This document shows, piece by piece, positions 1 to 7,964 of a stretch of 16,982 bases of DNA (position 1 is the stretch's first letter; the number at the start of each line of letters is the position of its first letter). This stretch comes from Calditrichota bacterium (GTDB lineage Bacteria > Calditrichota > Calditrichia > RBG-13-44-9). The stretch spans positions 1 to 16,982 of the forward strand of contig JAFGSO010000222.1 of the NCBI GenBank assembly GCA_016934605.1, written 5' to 3'. A program made the translations under genes and the position numbers. The notes below the pieces were generated by a model, which made no database searches, was not told the origin of the DNA, and was given only the letters and a program-made list of their open reading frames with translations.

Positions 1-141
1 AAATGAAAGCGATCGAAAGAAAGAAAGAATACCCCCCCGTATCGGACAATTTCCGGGGGAGTTATAGAAATCGTTTTCTCTATTTTTCTTCTCTCTCGAA
101 AAAATTCCAAGAGGGGGGGATCAGGTTTCATTGAATTTTGA
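1..141. other. Leader upstream of the terminase genes; possible cos or regulatory region
   Basis: This stretch has no gene I can support. It holds a run of seven C (32-38), a run of five G (55-59) and a run of seven G (113-119). The C run can pair with either G run; a smaller CGGA/TCCG stem lies at 43-46/52-55. A pyrimidine-rich tract (about 74-97) is followed by an A-rich one. A 43-codon frame starts at ATG 3 and ends at the TGA at 132-134, and another frame is open from the window edge to the TAG at 62-64. Either could be a small gene or the tail of an upstream gene, but neither is recognisable. In many cos phages the cohesive-end site lies just before the small terminase gene. Position and G/C runs fit that idea, but nothing here proves it. 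Confidence 0.25.
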
Positions 142-507
142 ATGGATATGAAATATAAATCTCGCAAACTGAACAGAATGGGCAATAAATACTGGAAAAA
201 GTATTTGCCTCATTTAAAGGAACAGAATGATATTATTTTATCCATACTGGAGGATTTATGTTACTGGGAACAGATAAAAGAGGAGGCGCAGAAAGACATA
301 GAAGAGTATGGGGCCACACAAAAAACACCTAATGGATATACTCAATCAAGCGGATATTTTCAAACCTATAAAAGCGCCCAGGAGAAGGTGAGTGCTTTAA
401 AAACCCAATTATTCGGACAAACGGAAAAAGAGGCTAAGCGGATTGAAAATAAGTCAGGATTAAAAGTAAAGTCGTTTGAAGAGTTCAAGCTGAAAAAAGC
501 GAAATAA
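142..507 (+). CDS. terS: Phage terminase small subunit, P27 family
   Basis: This 121-residue protein probably recognises phage DNA and recruits the large terminase subunit for packaging. The family call rests on the central to C-terminal block: residues around 62-75 read TPNGYTQSSGYFQ, matching the NGY-x-Q-x-x-xYF signature of P27-type small terminases. A helical stretch (KSAQEKVSALKTQLFG) follows it. The protein is lysine and glutamate rich with no membrane segment. The start is ATG 142 because a TGA lies directly upstream (139-141). A second in-frame ATG at 148 is possible. The large subunit gene begins two bases after the stop, which supports both calls. The usual proline-rich P27 N-terminus is weak here. 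Confidence 0.8.
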   Translation: MDMKYKSRKLNRMGNKYWKKYLPHLKEQNDIILSILEDLCYWEQIKEEAQKDIEEYGATQKTPNGYTQSSGYFQTYKSAQEKVSALKTQLFGQTEKEAKRIENKSGLKVKSFEEFKLKKAK

Positions 508-509
508 AA

Positions 510-2264
510 ATGAAAACCGGTCTTGAGAAACTGGATTTTTATTGTGAGAAAGTATCAAAAGGCAAAATTAATGTCTGCCGGTGGGTGAAACTTGCCGTCG
601 AAAGGCATTATTTCGATCTGAGCAGAATCGGCAAAAAGGAATTTCCATACTATTTTGACCAGGACAAGGCAGAATGGTTCTTTTATTTCTGTGAAAATAA
701 TTTACAGCATTATGAAGGGGTAATGGTCGGGCAGCCCCTGATCCTGGAACCGTGGCAATGGTTCGTCTACGGATCAATATTCGGATGGCAGAAAAACGAA
801 TTATTCAGAGGAATGCTTATCCGCAGATTCAGAAATGCTATTATTATTGTCCCTAAAAAAAACGGTAAATCCATAATGTCGGGTGCGGTTGCTGTATTTA
901 TGCTTAAAGCGGACGGATATCCGGGTGCCCAGTGTTATACACTGGCTAAAAATCAAACACATGCCAAAGATCTAGGATACAGGGCTGCTACGATCATGGT
1001 TGAAAATTCCCCTACTCTCAGAGACGATTATAAAGTCAACCGGGGAGCTGCAAGCCTGGGGATATATTATGATGATAACAATTCTTTTTATAAACCCATA
1101 ACATCCAAACCGGAATCCGAGGACGGAAGAAATGTTCATTTTTGCGGGCCGGATGAAACCAAGGACTGGACGGATTTCGAGATTTACGAAACAATGAAAA
1201 GCGGCACTGTCAATGCACCAAACTCATTGTTCATGTCTACGACCACAGCCGGATTCGATCTGCTTTCACTGGCTTATGATCAACAGAAATATTTGGAAAA
1301 GATCTTAAAAGGAGATATCAAAGATGAAACCACTTTCGGAGTGATTTATACTATCGATGAGTCTGATAAAAAGGATAAAAACGGGAAATTAAAAGAAAAC
1401 TGGTGGTGTGACAAGAAATTATGGCGAAAAGCAAATCCGAATTTTGATGTCAGCGTTTTTGAGGATTCGATGCAATCGTTTATTGTCGAGGCGAAACAGT
1501 CACCGTCAAAAAAGATAGCATTCCAGACAAAACATCTCAATATCTGGCACACTTCGAGCGAAGACTACATCCCGGAAGAAAAATGGAACAAATGCGGTAG
1601 GAAAAAAATACTTCCGGTAATGAAAAATATTGAAGAGGTACTGGAACCATATCGGGGCAGGAGATGTTTCGCAGGACTCGATCTGGGATCCGTATCCGAT
1701 TTTACATCCTTTATCCTTGAATTTGAGGATTCATACGAAGTATTGTGTTTTTTCTGGATCCCGAGAGACACTATCCCGGACCGCAAGGGATCGGAAATGA
1801 TCCGGGCGTGGGTCGAACAGGGACATATTGCAACGACCGACGGGGACTGGACTGACCATGATCATATTGAAGAAACGATAAAAAAGATTGCCCAAATTGT
1901 CGAAATAGTCGAGATAGCCTATGACCGTTACCGGATGGACCAGATGGTTACTCATCTTATTGACGAAGGGCTTGAGTTGGTGGGATTCGGACAAGGGTAT
2001 GTAAGCATGAATCCGGCAGTTGACGGACTGGAAAATTCAATATTACGGCAGGAAATAGAGCATTTTTCAAATCCTGTTTTATCCTGGATGAACAGTAATG
2101 TGGCAATAAAAAAGGATCCGGCAGGAAACAGGAAGTATGACAAAGATAAAGCTCACGATAAAATAGACGGTATTGTGGCCCTGGCCATGGCGCATAACAG
2201 GGCTACATTGAATGAGGATGAAACTTCGGATTGGAGCGAGTTAAAAACTATCGATATTGACTGA
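510..2264 (+). CDS. terL: Phage terminase large subunit (HK97-type packaging ATPase/nuclease)
   Basis: This 584-residue motor hydrolyses ATP to pump DNA into the prohead and cuts the concatemer. Visible motifs come in the expected order. The Walker A loop PKKNGKS is at 115-121. An acidic DE pair at 215-216, in GPDETKDW, fills the Walker B position. The STTTAGFD coupling motif is at 243-250. The C-terminal RNase H-like nuclease shows D391 in LDLGSVSDF, D472 in AYDRYR and D553 in KIDGIVALAMA. Length is normal for Terminase_1/HK97-type large subunits. The Walker B strand is unusual in having Gly-Pro just before the acidic pair. It follows terS by two bases and precedes the portal gene. Confidence 0.95.
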   Translation: MKTGLEKLDFYCEKVSKGKINVCRWVKLAVERHYFDLSRIGKKEFPYYFDQDKAEWFFYFCENNLQHYEGVMVGQPLILEPWQWFVYGSIFGWQKNELFRGMLIRRFRNAIIIVPKKNGKSIMSGAVAVFMLKADGYPGAQCYTLAKNQTHAKDLGYRAATIMVENSPTLRDDYKVNRGAASLGIYYDDNNSFYKPITSKPESEDGRNVHFCGPDETKDWTDFEIYETMKSGTVNAPNSLFMSTTTAGFDLLSLAYDQQKYLEKILKGDIKDETTFGVIYTIDESDKKDKNGKLKENWWCDKKLWRKANPNFDVSVFEDSMQSFIVEAKQSPSKKIAFQTKHLNIWHTSSEDYIPEEKWNKCGRKKILPVMKNIEEVLEPYRGRRCFAGLDLGSVSDFTSFILEFEDSYEVLCFFWIPRDTIPDRKGSEMIRAWVEQGHIATTDGDWTDHDHIEETIKKIAQIVEIVEIAYDRYRMDQMVTHLIDEGLELVGFGQGYVSMNPAVDGLENSILRQEIEHFSNPVLSWMNSNVAIKKDPAGNRKYDKDKAHDKIDGIVALAMAHNRATLNEDETSDWSELKTIDID

Positions 2265-2370
2265 ATAATTTTTTTAAAAAATATATTCCTTTTTTGGGAT
2301 TTTTTTCCTATATTGGTACCGAGTTTCATAATGGGAATTATTTCCAGGCCAGGCTCCTTTGTTCAATTAG
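2265..2370. other. A/T-rich intergenic gap before the portal gene
   Basis: This 106-nt gap is the largest spacing between any two genes after position 142. Its left half is almost pure A/T. An ATTCC/GGGAT stem (2285-2289/2296-2300) with a six-T loop is followed by six T (2301-2306). I could not identify a convincing Bacteroidota promoter (TTTG then TAnnTTTG) in it. It may hold a weak terminator or an mRNA processing site separating packaging genes from head genes. Confidence 0.4.
2285..2306 (+). terminator. Possible weak intrinsic terminator after terL
   Basis: A five-base stem (ATTCC at 2285-2289 with GGGAT at 2296-2300, one pair being G-T) with a T loop leads into a six-T run. The stem is short and includes a wobble pair, and the downstream genes are co-oriented, so any termination would be partial. 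It may equally be chance in an A/T-rich gap. Confidence 0.2.
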
Positions 2371-3621
2371 ATGTCTTTGTTCAAAACAGCTGCAGTAATT
2401 CGATACCGGAATTCAGTATTACCGGAAACGGGAATCAAATCTCCCTTGCAGTGGTTTTTAGAGTGGGCCGGCGGCGGAAAGACTGCTTCGGGCATTGATA
2501 TAAATCCGGAAAATGCCATTTCATTGACTACGGTTTTCAATGCCATTACTTTGATTTCGGAAGGGATGGCCATGATGCCTTTCGCACCTCACATCGAGGA
2601 AAATATTAACGGACGTGTCAATAAACGTATTTATAAAGAACATTTTTCCTATCCATTAGTTGCCCGCAGATCTCATCCATATATATCCTCTTACAATTTC
2701 CGTAAAGTCATGTTTGCCTGGGCATGCCGCTATGATGATGCCTATGCTTTTATTTCTCGTAAAGGATCCGGCAATGCCATAAGCATGTACCCCATACATC
2801 CCAATAGAGTAGTTCCGATGATCACACCGGATAGAAGACTCATTTATGAAATCGACGGCAAGGAGAAAATCGATTATATCAACATGTTTCATATAGTCGG
2901 TTACACAAATAACGGGATTACCGGTTCATCAAGGGTACACCTGGCAAAAGAGGCACTTGGCAAAGCTATGGCTGCACAGCAATTCGGCGCCAAATTTTTC
3001 GGCAAAGGGATGAATGTAAGTGGTTTTGTGAAAACTCCGAAGCTTTTAAAAGATAAAGATGCGGTTGATAGGTTAAAACAGAGCTTTATAAAGGCACATG
3101 GAGGACAAAATAATCAATTCGGGATCGGAGTACTCGAGGATGGGGCGGACTGGATTTCCAATGAAGTCGATCCGGAAAAGGCTCAACTCAATGAAACCAT
3201 AAAAGTGGACGGGCTTATGGTTGCCCAGCTTTTCAATATTCCGCTTACTATGCTGAAGTTTTTAGAACGTGGAACAGCATATGCAAATGTCGAGCAGCTG
3301 GCTATACAATTTGTGAAATATACTATGGTCCCCTGGGGTGTCAACTGGGAACAGGAATGCTGGGAAAAACTTCTTACAGAACGGGAGAAAGAACAGGACA
3401 AAATCCGGTATAAATTCAATTTTAACGGTCTGCTAAGAGGAGATACTCAAACGAGAGCCCAATTCTACAATATACTTTCCAAATGCGGTGCTTATTCACC
3501 TAACAGAATACTTGAACTGGAAGATGAAAACGGTTATGAAGGTGGAGACGTTCATCCGCTTTCACCGGGTACGACAACAATTGAACAATTAGAAAATGAA
3601 ACGCAAAATACCACTTCTTAA
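2371..3621 (+). CDS. Phage portal protein, HK97 family
   Basis: This 416-residue protein should form the dodecameric ring at the unique head vertex through which DNA passes. Recognisable HK97-portal features include an N-terminal block with ISLTTVFNAITLISEGMAMMPF (around 50-71), a central region ending in HIVGYTNNGITGSSRV, and the conserved tract GLMVAQLFNIPLTMLKF (about 281-297). A C-terminal segment (NFNGLLRGDTQTRAQFY) is also typical. Length fits the family. The start at ATG 2371 is fixed by a TAG immediately upstream (2368-2370). Its last 26 bases overlap the head protease gene, the usual portal-protease arrangement. The N-terminal 45 residues are less conserved. Confidence 0.93.
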   Translation: MSLFKTAAVIRYRNSVLPETGIKSPLQWFLEWAGGGKTASGIDINPENAISLTTVFNAITLISEGMAMMPFAPHIEENINGRVNKRIYKEHFSYPLVARRSHPYISSYNFRKVMFAWACRYDDAYAFISRKGSGNAISMYPIHPNRVVPMITPDRRLIYEIDGKEKIDYINMFHIVGYTNNGITGSSRVHLAKEALGKAMAAQQFGAKFFGKGMNVSGFVKTPKLLKDKDAVDRLKQSFIKAHGGQNNQFGIGVLEDGADWISNEVDPEKAQLNETIKVDGLMVAQLFNIPLTMLKFLERGTAYANVEQLAIQFVKYTMVPWGVNWEQECWEKLLTEREKEQDKIRYKFNFNGLLRGDTQTRAQFYNILSKCGAYSPNRILELEDENGYEGGDVHPLSPGTTTIEQLENETQNTTS

Positions 3622-4441
3622 AATAACGATTCGCGATAAAAGCGAAGATGAGGCCGTCATAGACATTGACGGTGAAATCGGATGGGTTACTTATGACGGG
3701 GAAGAATGGATTTGGAATACTAAAGAATCTATCAAAAGACAGTTGAAAGAAATCTCGAAACTGAATGCCAAAAAAATCATTGTCAATATATCCTCTTTAG
3801 GTGGATTTGTCGATGATGGTTTGGCTATTCATGACATCCTGGCTCAGCATCCGGCTGAAATCGAAACCCGGGTAATCGGGATGACAGCCAGTGCAGCCAC
3901 GATCATAGCCCAGGCCGGTGACATTAGAAAGATCAGCAACAATGCCCTGTATCTGGTACACAAGGCCTGGGGGTTTGCCATCGGTAATTCCAACGATATG
4001 AAAGCAATGGCAGCTGATCTTGATACTATCGATGACCGCATAGCCAATATCTATGCCAAGCGAAGCGGGAAAGATATCCAGGTGTTTGAAAATCTTATGA
4101 AGGAAAACGACGGATCCGGAAAATGGATTGATGCCGGGGAGGCGGAAGAATACGGACTAGTCGACGAGGTATTCGAACCGATGAAAGCAGCTGCAGCTGT
4201 GGATCCTGAAGTTTTCAATGAAATGGGAATTCCTGTTCCAAAATGCTATCAATTTAACGAAAATGGTAACAGAACCATAAATATTGATTTTAATGTCGAC
4301 ACTTCAAAGCTGGATGAAGCTCTTCGGAAAATGAATGAATTCAATGAGAAGCAGAAAGATCTGAAAATATCAGAAAACACTAAAAATAAATTTCAACACA
4401 AAAAGCGTATTACTACTCAATTAAAACATTTAGGATTATGA
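3596..4441 (+). CDS. ClpP-like head maturation protease
   Basis: This 281-residue serine protease of the ClpP (S14) fold should process the capsid protein and scaffold during prohead maturation. The catalytic serine is S99 in GMTASAATIIA (95-105) and the histidine is H122 in LYLVHKAWG. An acidic residue near 172 may complete the triad, but I am less sure of it. The oxyanion strand IIVNISSLGGFVDDGLAIHD (61-80) and the closing WIDAGEAEEYGLVDEV (177-192) are typical. Residues beyond about 215 form a charged, helical tail that may act as scaffold-like sequence. The start overlaps the portal end, and the stop overlaps the capsid start by four bases (ATGA), which indicates translational coupling. 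Confidence 0.92.
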   Translation: MKRKIPLLKITIRDKSEDEAVIDIDGEIGWVTYDGEEWIWNTKESIKRQLKEISKLNAKKIIVNISSLGGFVDDGLAIHDILAQHPAEIETRVIGMTASAATIIAQAGDIRKISNNALYLVHKAWGFAIGNSNDMKAMAADLDTIDDRIANIYAKRSGKDIQVFENLMKENDGSGKWIDAGEAEEYGLVDEVFEPMKAAAAVDPEVFNEMGIPVPKCYQFNENGNRTINIDFNVDTSKLDEALRKMNEFNEKQKDLKISENTKNKFQHKKRITTQLKHLGL

Positions 4442-6042
4442 AATTACTGATTGCAGCGTTGTTTTTCGCAATTATCGGGCTGTTCGTGGGAGTACAATAC
4501 AGCCCTGAGGCCGCCTTGGTAGGCGGTGTTATTTTCTCTGTAACGGGAATTCTGTTATCGAAATTTGTCATTATACCGACCGGGATATTTGGTGATAATA
4601 TTTTGCCAACTATGACAAATATGGATGCAAACGAGAAAATACACAGAGAAAAGATTTCGGAATTGGTCAGCCAGATGGAGGAAATAACTGATCTGGCAGA
4701 TCAAGAGGAAAGAGATCTGACAGATGAGGAATCAGAATCATGGGATGATCTCAATAAACAGGCTAATGCTGAAAGGAAGAAACTCGAACGCCACTTAGCT
4801 ACAAGAGGACACAGGGATAAATTGAATGAAAAAGCTCAGCAAATTAATCCTGACGGCACTGTCAAAGAGCCTGAAATCAAAGTGATCGGCAAATCGAATG
4901 CTGAAGACAAGGAGGCTCTTTATTACCATACGTCGCAGATCATACGGGTAATTATGGCGCCAAAGTCAAAAATGAGTTCCCAGGTGAGGGACAAAATCAG
5001 GCAGGATGCTTTTGAAGCATTGATTGACGGAGGCCATTACAAAGGCTTCGATTTCAAAAACGCAGTGGAGGCATTCTCTACACTTACGGATTCGGACGGC
5101 GGTATATTCCTGCCCACCACGATTTCAAATCAGATTATGGAAATCGAGCGTGAATACGGGGCTTTCCCTGCAAATTCATTGAGAATCCCGATGTCAGTTG
5201 GTGGTGGCCGTCAGATTTTACCTAATCTTTTGGGTGATATTACCTTCCATGCTGTAAATCAGGGATCGGAGGCTAATGCTTCGAGGTTCACATTCTCGGG
5301 GATTGCCCTGGAAGAACTGAAGTGGATGGCTTTTGTTCCATGGACAAATGAAATAGGGGCGACAGTCGGGGAAAGATTGGTGAACATGATTGTACGTAAA
5401 CTTGGCGAAGCATCGGCAGGGATCAAGGACGATGCGGCTATTAACGGTGACGGAACATCCACTTATCACAATCTCAAGGGATTGGTTGAAAGAAGCGGGG
5501 ATGCAAATTTTCCCGAAGTCAGATTATCGACAGCAATAACAACTCACGATTCTTTTGCAGAAATCGATGAGGACGATTTCATCAATGCAACCCTGGATGT
5601 AGCACCTTCAATCCGGAATAGGGGAATTTTCGTGCTTCATCCCGACTGGAGGGTAGCTTTGAGAAAAATCAAGGACACCGAGGGACGGCCTCTTTATTTA
5701 AGCGGGGGCGCTATTTCTTATGTGGATGGCGTTGTTTCAATTTTCGGTCATAAGGTTGTATTTACGGAAAAATGCCCGAATACAGATGGAGTTTCTAAGG
5801 AGTATGGGATTTTCTATGTACCCGAATATTTTGCCTTCGGTGATGTAGGTGCTTTCAGCGTTGAAGAACTTACAGAAGCAACCATCAAGGATGTAAACGG
5901 CAGCGATATACGGCTCGCATCCCAGGATATGAGAGCATTAAGGGTAAAGCAATTCTTTGATTATGAGCTTTCCCAACTCACTATAAGCTCAGGGGGGAAT
6001 GATTTGGGTGCTTTCACGGTACTTAGAACAGCGGCTTCTTAA
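4438..6042 (+). CDS. Major capsid protein, HK97 family, with an N-terminal hydrophobic extension
   Basis: The 534-residue frame encodes the shell protein. Residues about 60-145 form a charged coiled-coil delta (scaffold) domain. HK97-fold sequence starts near TLTDSDGGIFLP (215-226), about where the family is cleaved, and continues through DDAAINGDGTSTYHNLKGLV and RNRGIFVLHPDW. The C-terminus has VKQFFDYEL. Oddly, residues 1-50 are two hydrophobic segments (about 3-19 and 25-47) separated by YSPEA, which is not normal for a capsid protein. Internal starts ATG 4612 (residue 59) and ATG 4621 (residue 62) would give a conventional 476- or 473-residue protein. The outer start overlaps the protease stop, which favours its use. 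Which start yields the virion protein is unresolved. Confidence 0.9.
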   Translation: MKLLIAALFFAIIGLFVGVQYSPEAALVGGVIFSVTGILLSKFVIIPTGIFGDNILPTMTNMDANEKIHREKISELVSQMEEITDLADQEERDLTDEESESWDDLNKQANAERKKLERHLATRGHRDKLNEKAQQINPDGTVKEPEIKVIGKSNAEDKEALYYHTSQIIRVIMAPKSKMSSQVRDKIRQDAFEALIDGGHYKGFDFKNAVEAFSTLTDSDGGIFLPTTISNQIMEIEREYGAFPANSLRIPMSVGGGRQILPNLLGDITFHAVNQGSEANASRFTFSGIALEELKWMAFVPWTNEIGATVGERLVNMIVRKLGEASAGIKDDAAINGDGTSTYHNLKGLVERSGDANFPEVRLSTAITTHDSFAEIDEDDFINATLDVAPSIRNRGIFVLHPDWRVALRKIKDTEGRPLYLSGGAISYVDGVVSIFGHKVVFTEKCPNTDGVSKEYGIFYVPEYFAFGDVGAFSVEELTEATIKDVNGSDIRLASQDMRALRVKQFFDYELSQLTISSGGNDLGAFTVLRTAAS

Positions 6043-6082
6043 GAGAAAAGAAAAATAATTTTCACCATAAATAAAAAATAAA

Positions 6083-6475
6083 ATGGGACGAAGAGATGTA
6101 AAATCGAAAGTCAAACTGGCGGTACTTCATGAAAAAATACAATATACTGCAACAGAGGCAATTGTGGGAGTCGATGTTTCCGATTATCACGGGCAAACAT
6201 TTGTAGTTGATATCGGCGCCTGGACAGCTAATGGACTTACAGTCACCTTTCAACATTGCGATGACAATAGCACATGGATTGATGTTCCGGCGGCGGATCT
6301 TGATGGAGACAATGATATTGCTGTTGTCACAGGACTTGCCGACTCCCAGATTTATGTCGGATATACAGGAAATAAAAAGTATATCGGCGCCAAAATCACA
6401 GATGCCGCAACCGGTGATGCTGTTTTAGGCGTTTATATCGTTAAAAGTTATCCTTCTCAATTCCCTGTAAACTGA
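6083..6475 (+). CDS. Candidate capsid decoration protein (beta-rich phage structural protein)
   Basis: This 130-residue protein resembles small phage structural proteins found next to the capsid gene. It has a KSKVKLAVL opening, a central strand GVDVSDYHGQTFVVDIGAW (49-67 region), FQHCDDNSTWIDVPAADLDG, and a repeat-like end in YVGYTGNKKYIGAKI. The alternating hydrophobic pattern suggests a beta sandwich. Decoration of the shell is inferred from position directly after the capsid gene and from fold impression. No catalytic motif, signal peptide or membrane segment is seen. The 40-nt leader is A-rich, as expected for Bacteroidota starts. It could instead be a head-neck accessory protein. Confidence 0.6.
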   Translation: MGRRDVKSKVKLAVLHEKIQYTATEAIVGVDVSDYHGQTFVVDIGAWTANGLTVTFQHCDDNSTWIDVPAADLDGDNDIAVVTGLADSQIYVGYTGNKKYIGAKITDAATGDAVLGVYIVKSYPSQFPVN

Positions 6476-6483
6476 TAAATGTC

Positions 6484-6660
6484 ATGTATAAGGCATTAAA
6501 TCAAGGTAGCGTAACCGATAAACAAGGCCGGACATACCGGTTCGGCCTTGATACGGAGATCGATGCACCTAAAGGGAGTCTGGATCATTGCAAGGATTTG
6601 AAATGGATAAATCCGGAAAAAGTGAAATCCGGGGAAAAGCCGGGAAAGGAAAAAAAATAA
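6484..6660 (+). CDS. Small phage protein of unknown function, 58 residues
   Basis: A short frame begins at ATG 6484 (MYKALNQGSV) and ends at TAA 6658-6660. It fits between the preceding stop (eight bases away) and the connector gene (16 bases on), filling an otherwise empty gap in a tightly packed operon. The N-terminal half (KQGRTYRFGLDTEIDAP) looks like a small beta fold. The C-terminus is strongly basic (lysine-rich, EKPGKEKK). An ATG at 6479 in another frame gives only six codons. I do not recognise the family, though small proteins of this general look are common between capsid and connector genes. Coding is likely from spacing, codon use and protein character. Confidence 0.65.
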   Translation: MYKALNQGSVTDKQGRTYRFGLDTEIDAPKGSLDHCKDLKWINPEKVKSGEKPGKEKK

Positions 6661-6676
6661 AATTTCTTAGAATCCG

Positions 6677-7282
6677 ATGCTCAAACTTGTCAGCATAGAC
6701 GGAACTGATCCTTATATCATAACATTGGCAGAGATAAAAACTCACTGCCATGAAACGGGTTTCGATTATGATTCAATGCTAACGGTTTTGAGTAAAGTTG
6801 CACGCGAATACGCTGAGGCCAGGACCTGGAAGCAGATCATTCCGGCAACTTACGTTCTGTATCTTGACCAGTTTCCCGAAGGGATTATTGAACTGCCGAA
6901 GCCGCCGGTCATAGAAGTTTCTTCAATCAAATATTATGACACGGATGATTCGATTCAAACCTGGGATGAAGATAAATACCAGGTTGATCTGGAAAGCGAG
7001 CCGGCACGGATCAAGCCGATTTCATCAGAAAGCTATCCGAGCACTTATGATCGGATGAACGCCGTGGAAATCACATTCAAGGCTGGATTCGATGAAACTT
7101 TGGGAAGTGAGAATTACAAGATACCGGAAAAGATAAAACAGGCCGAATTGCTTTTGATAAAGCACTGGTATGATAACCGGGAGGCTGTTTTGGTAAGTGA
7201 AGGCAGAAGCATTGATTCGCATGAAATTCCTTTAACAGCAAATGCTTTGCTGGATGCAGAAAGCGCAAGGGTCTTTATTTAA
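6677..7282 (+). CDS. Head-tail connector protein (phage gp6-like / phiE125 gp8 family)
   Basis: This 201-residue adaptor should sit under the portal ring and start the neck. The family pattern is visible. An N-terminal helical part (TLAEIKTHCHETGFDYDSML, 16-35) leads into VAREYAEARTWKQI (41-54). A beta region with ELPKPPVIEVSSIKYYD (72-88) follows, including the conserved proline pair. Late comes the helix IPEKIKQAELLLIKHWYDNREAV (about 148-170). Length matches phiE125 gp8-like members. It lies between the capsid genes and the head-closure gene, the normal position. The first 14 residues are not typical and might include a short extension. Confidence 0.85.
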   Translation: MLKLVSIDGTDPYIITLAEIKTHCHETGFDYDSMLTVLSKVAREYAEARTWKQIIPATYVLYLDQFPEGIIELPKPPVIEVSSIKYYDTDDSIQTWDEDKYQVDLESEPARIKPISSESYPSTYDRMNAVEITFKAGFDETLGSENYKIPEKIKQAELLLIKHWYDNREAVLVSEGRSIDSHEIPLTANALLDAESARVFI

Positions 7283-7291
7283 GATGGAAAC

Positions 7292-7633
7292 ATGTTATCG
7301 GGCGAACAGGTAAGAAAAGTTATCCTTTTGAAAAAAGGGGAAACCTATGGTAGGCATAATGAAGAGAAAGTCACCTGGTCGGCTGATACGACAAAATTCC
7401 CGGACGGTGAATTCTATGTTGAATGGTGGGACCAGGGTGGCACTGAAACACTCGAAGGCGGTCAGATCATTGCTGTCAAGGATATACGTGCCAAATGCAG
7501 ATTCATTTCAGGTTTGAATGAAGGCGAGTACAAGATCAGGAAAGATTCGCAGGATTATGACATTAAATCCATCAAGGAATTAGGACGCAGAAAAGCACAG
7601 ATTTTAATACTAAAAATTGCAGACAATGCCTAA
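7292..7633 (+). CDS. Head closure / head-tail joining protein
   Basis: This 113-residue protein looks like the head-tail joining family (SPP1 gp16-like). It is a small beta-barrel protein that closes the connector and keeps DNA inside. Evidence includes the opening LSGEQVRKVILLKKGETYG, the central EGGQIIAVKDIRAKCRFI strand pair (about 56-73), and the ending YKIRKDSQDYDIKSIKELGRRK with LILKIA. These match the general pattern of this family, where an Ile-Lys-Asp-Ile-like strand is followed by a charged C-terminal strand. It begins nine bases after the connector gene and overlaps the next start by eight bases. Confidence 0.75.
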   Translation: MLSGEQVRKVILLKKGETYGRHNEEKVTWSADTTKFPDGEFYVEWWDQGGTETLEGGQIIAVKDIRAKCRFISGLNEGEYKIRKDSQDYDIKSIKELGRRKAQILILKIADNA

Positions 7634-7964
7634 AGGACAGATTTGCATAAAATTCAACGAAGTACCCGAAGGAACTCATTTCATCAAAGGAACATATTCC
7701 TGGGTGAATGAATCCGAAGGCAGAAAATACGTTGATCAGGGTTACGGTACTGTTTATGATCCGGCTGAAAAGAAGGAAATAAAACAAAAACCCGATAAGC
7801 CCTTGACAGATATTCCGGATGATTTTCCGGGGAAAAATCATTTTCTCGATGCGGGGATAACACAGATGAAAGACATCAGGAAAATGAAAGATTTCGATCA
7901 GATACCGGGAGTAGGGAAATCGATTGGGAACAAAATTTCAGATTATTTAAAAGAAAATAAATAA
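7626..7964 (+). CDS. Small neck-region protein with a C-terminal helix-hairpin-helix
   Basis: A 112-residue protein starting at ATG 7626; a TTG at 7617 could add three residues but is less likely. Residues 1-45 form a small beta-type region (ICIKFNEVPEGTHFI, YVDQGYGTVYD). A charged linker rich in lysine and proline (46-66) follows. The C-terminus carries a helix-hairpin-helix, with MKDIRKM then DFDQIPGVGKSIGNKISDYL (89-108) and the IPGVGKS turn. Such motifs usually contact the DNA backbone. I infer a DNA or connector contact in the neck, but the role is not established from sequence. The start overlaps the closure gene by eight bases and the stop overlaps the next ATG (TAATG). Confidence 0.7.
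   Translation: MPKGQICIKFNEVPEGTHFIKGTYSWVNESEGRKYVDQGYGTVYDPAEKKEIKQKPDKPLTDIPDDFPGKNHFLDAGITQMKDIRKMKDFDQIPGVGKSIGNKISDYLKENK

Noticed and set aside
2313..2498. A 61-codon + frame overlapping the portal start
   Set aside because: It conflicts with the portal gene, whose start is fixed by an upstream stop, and its translation has no phage-like features.
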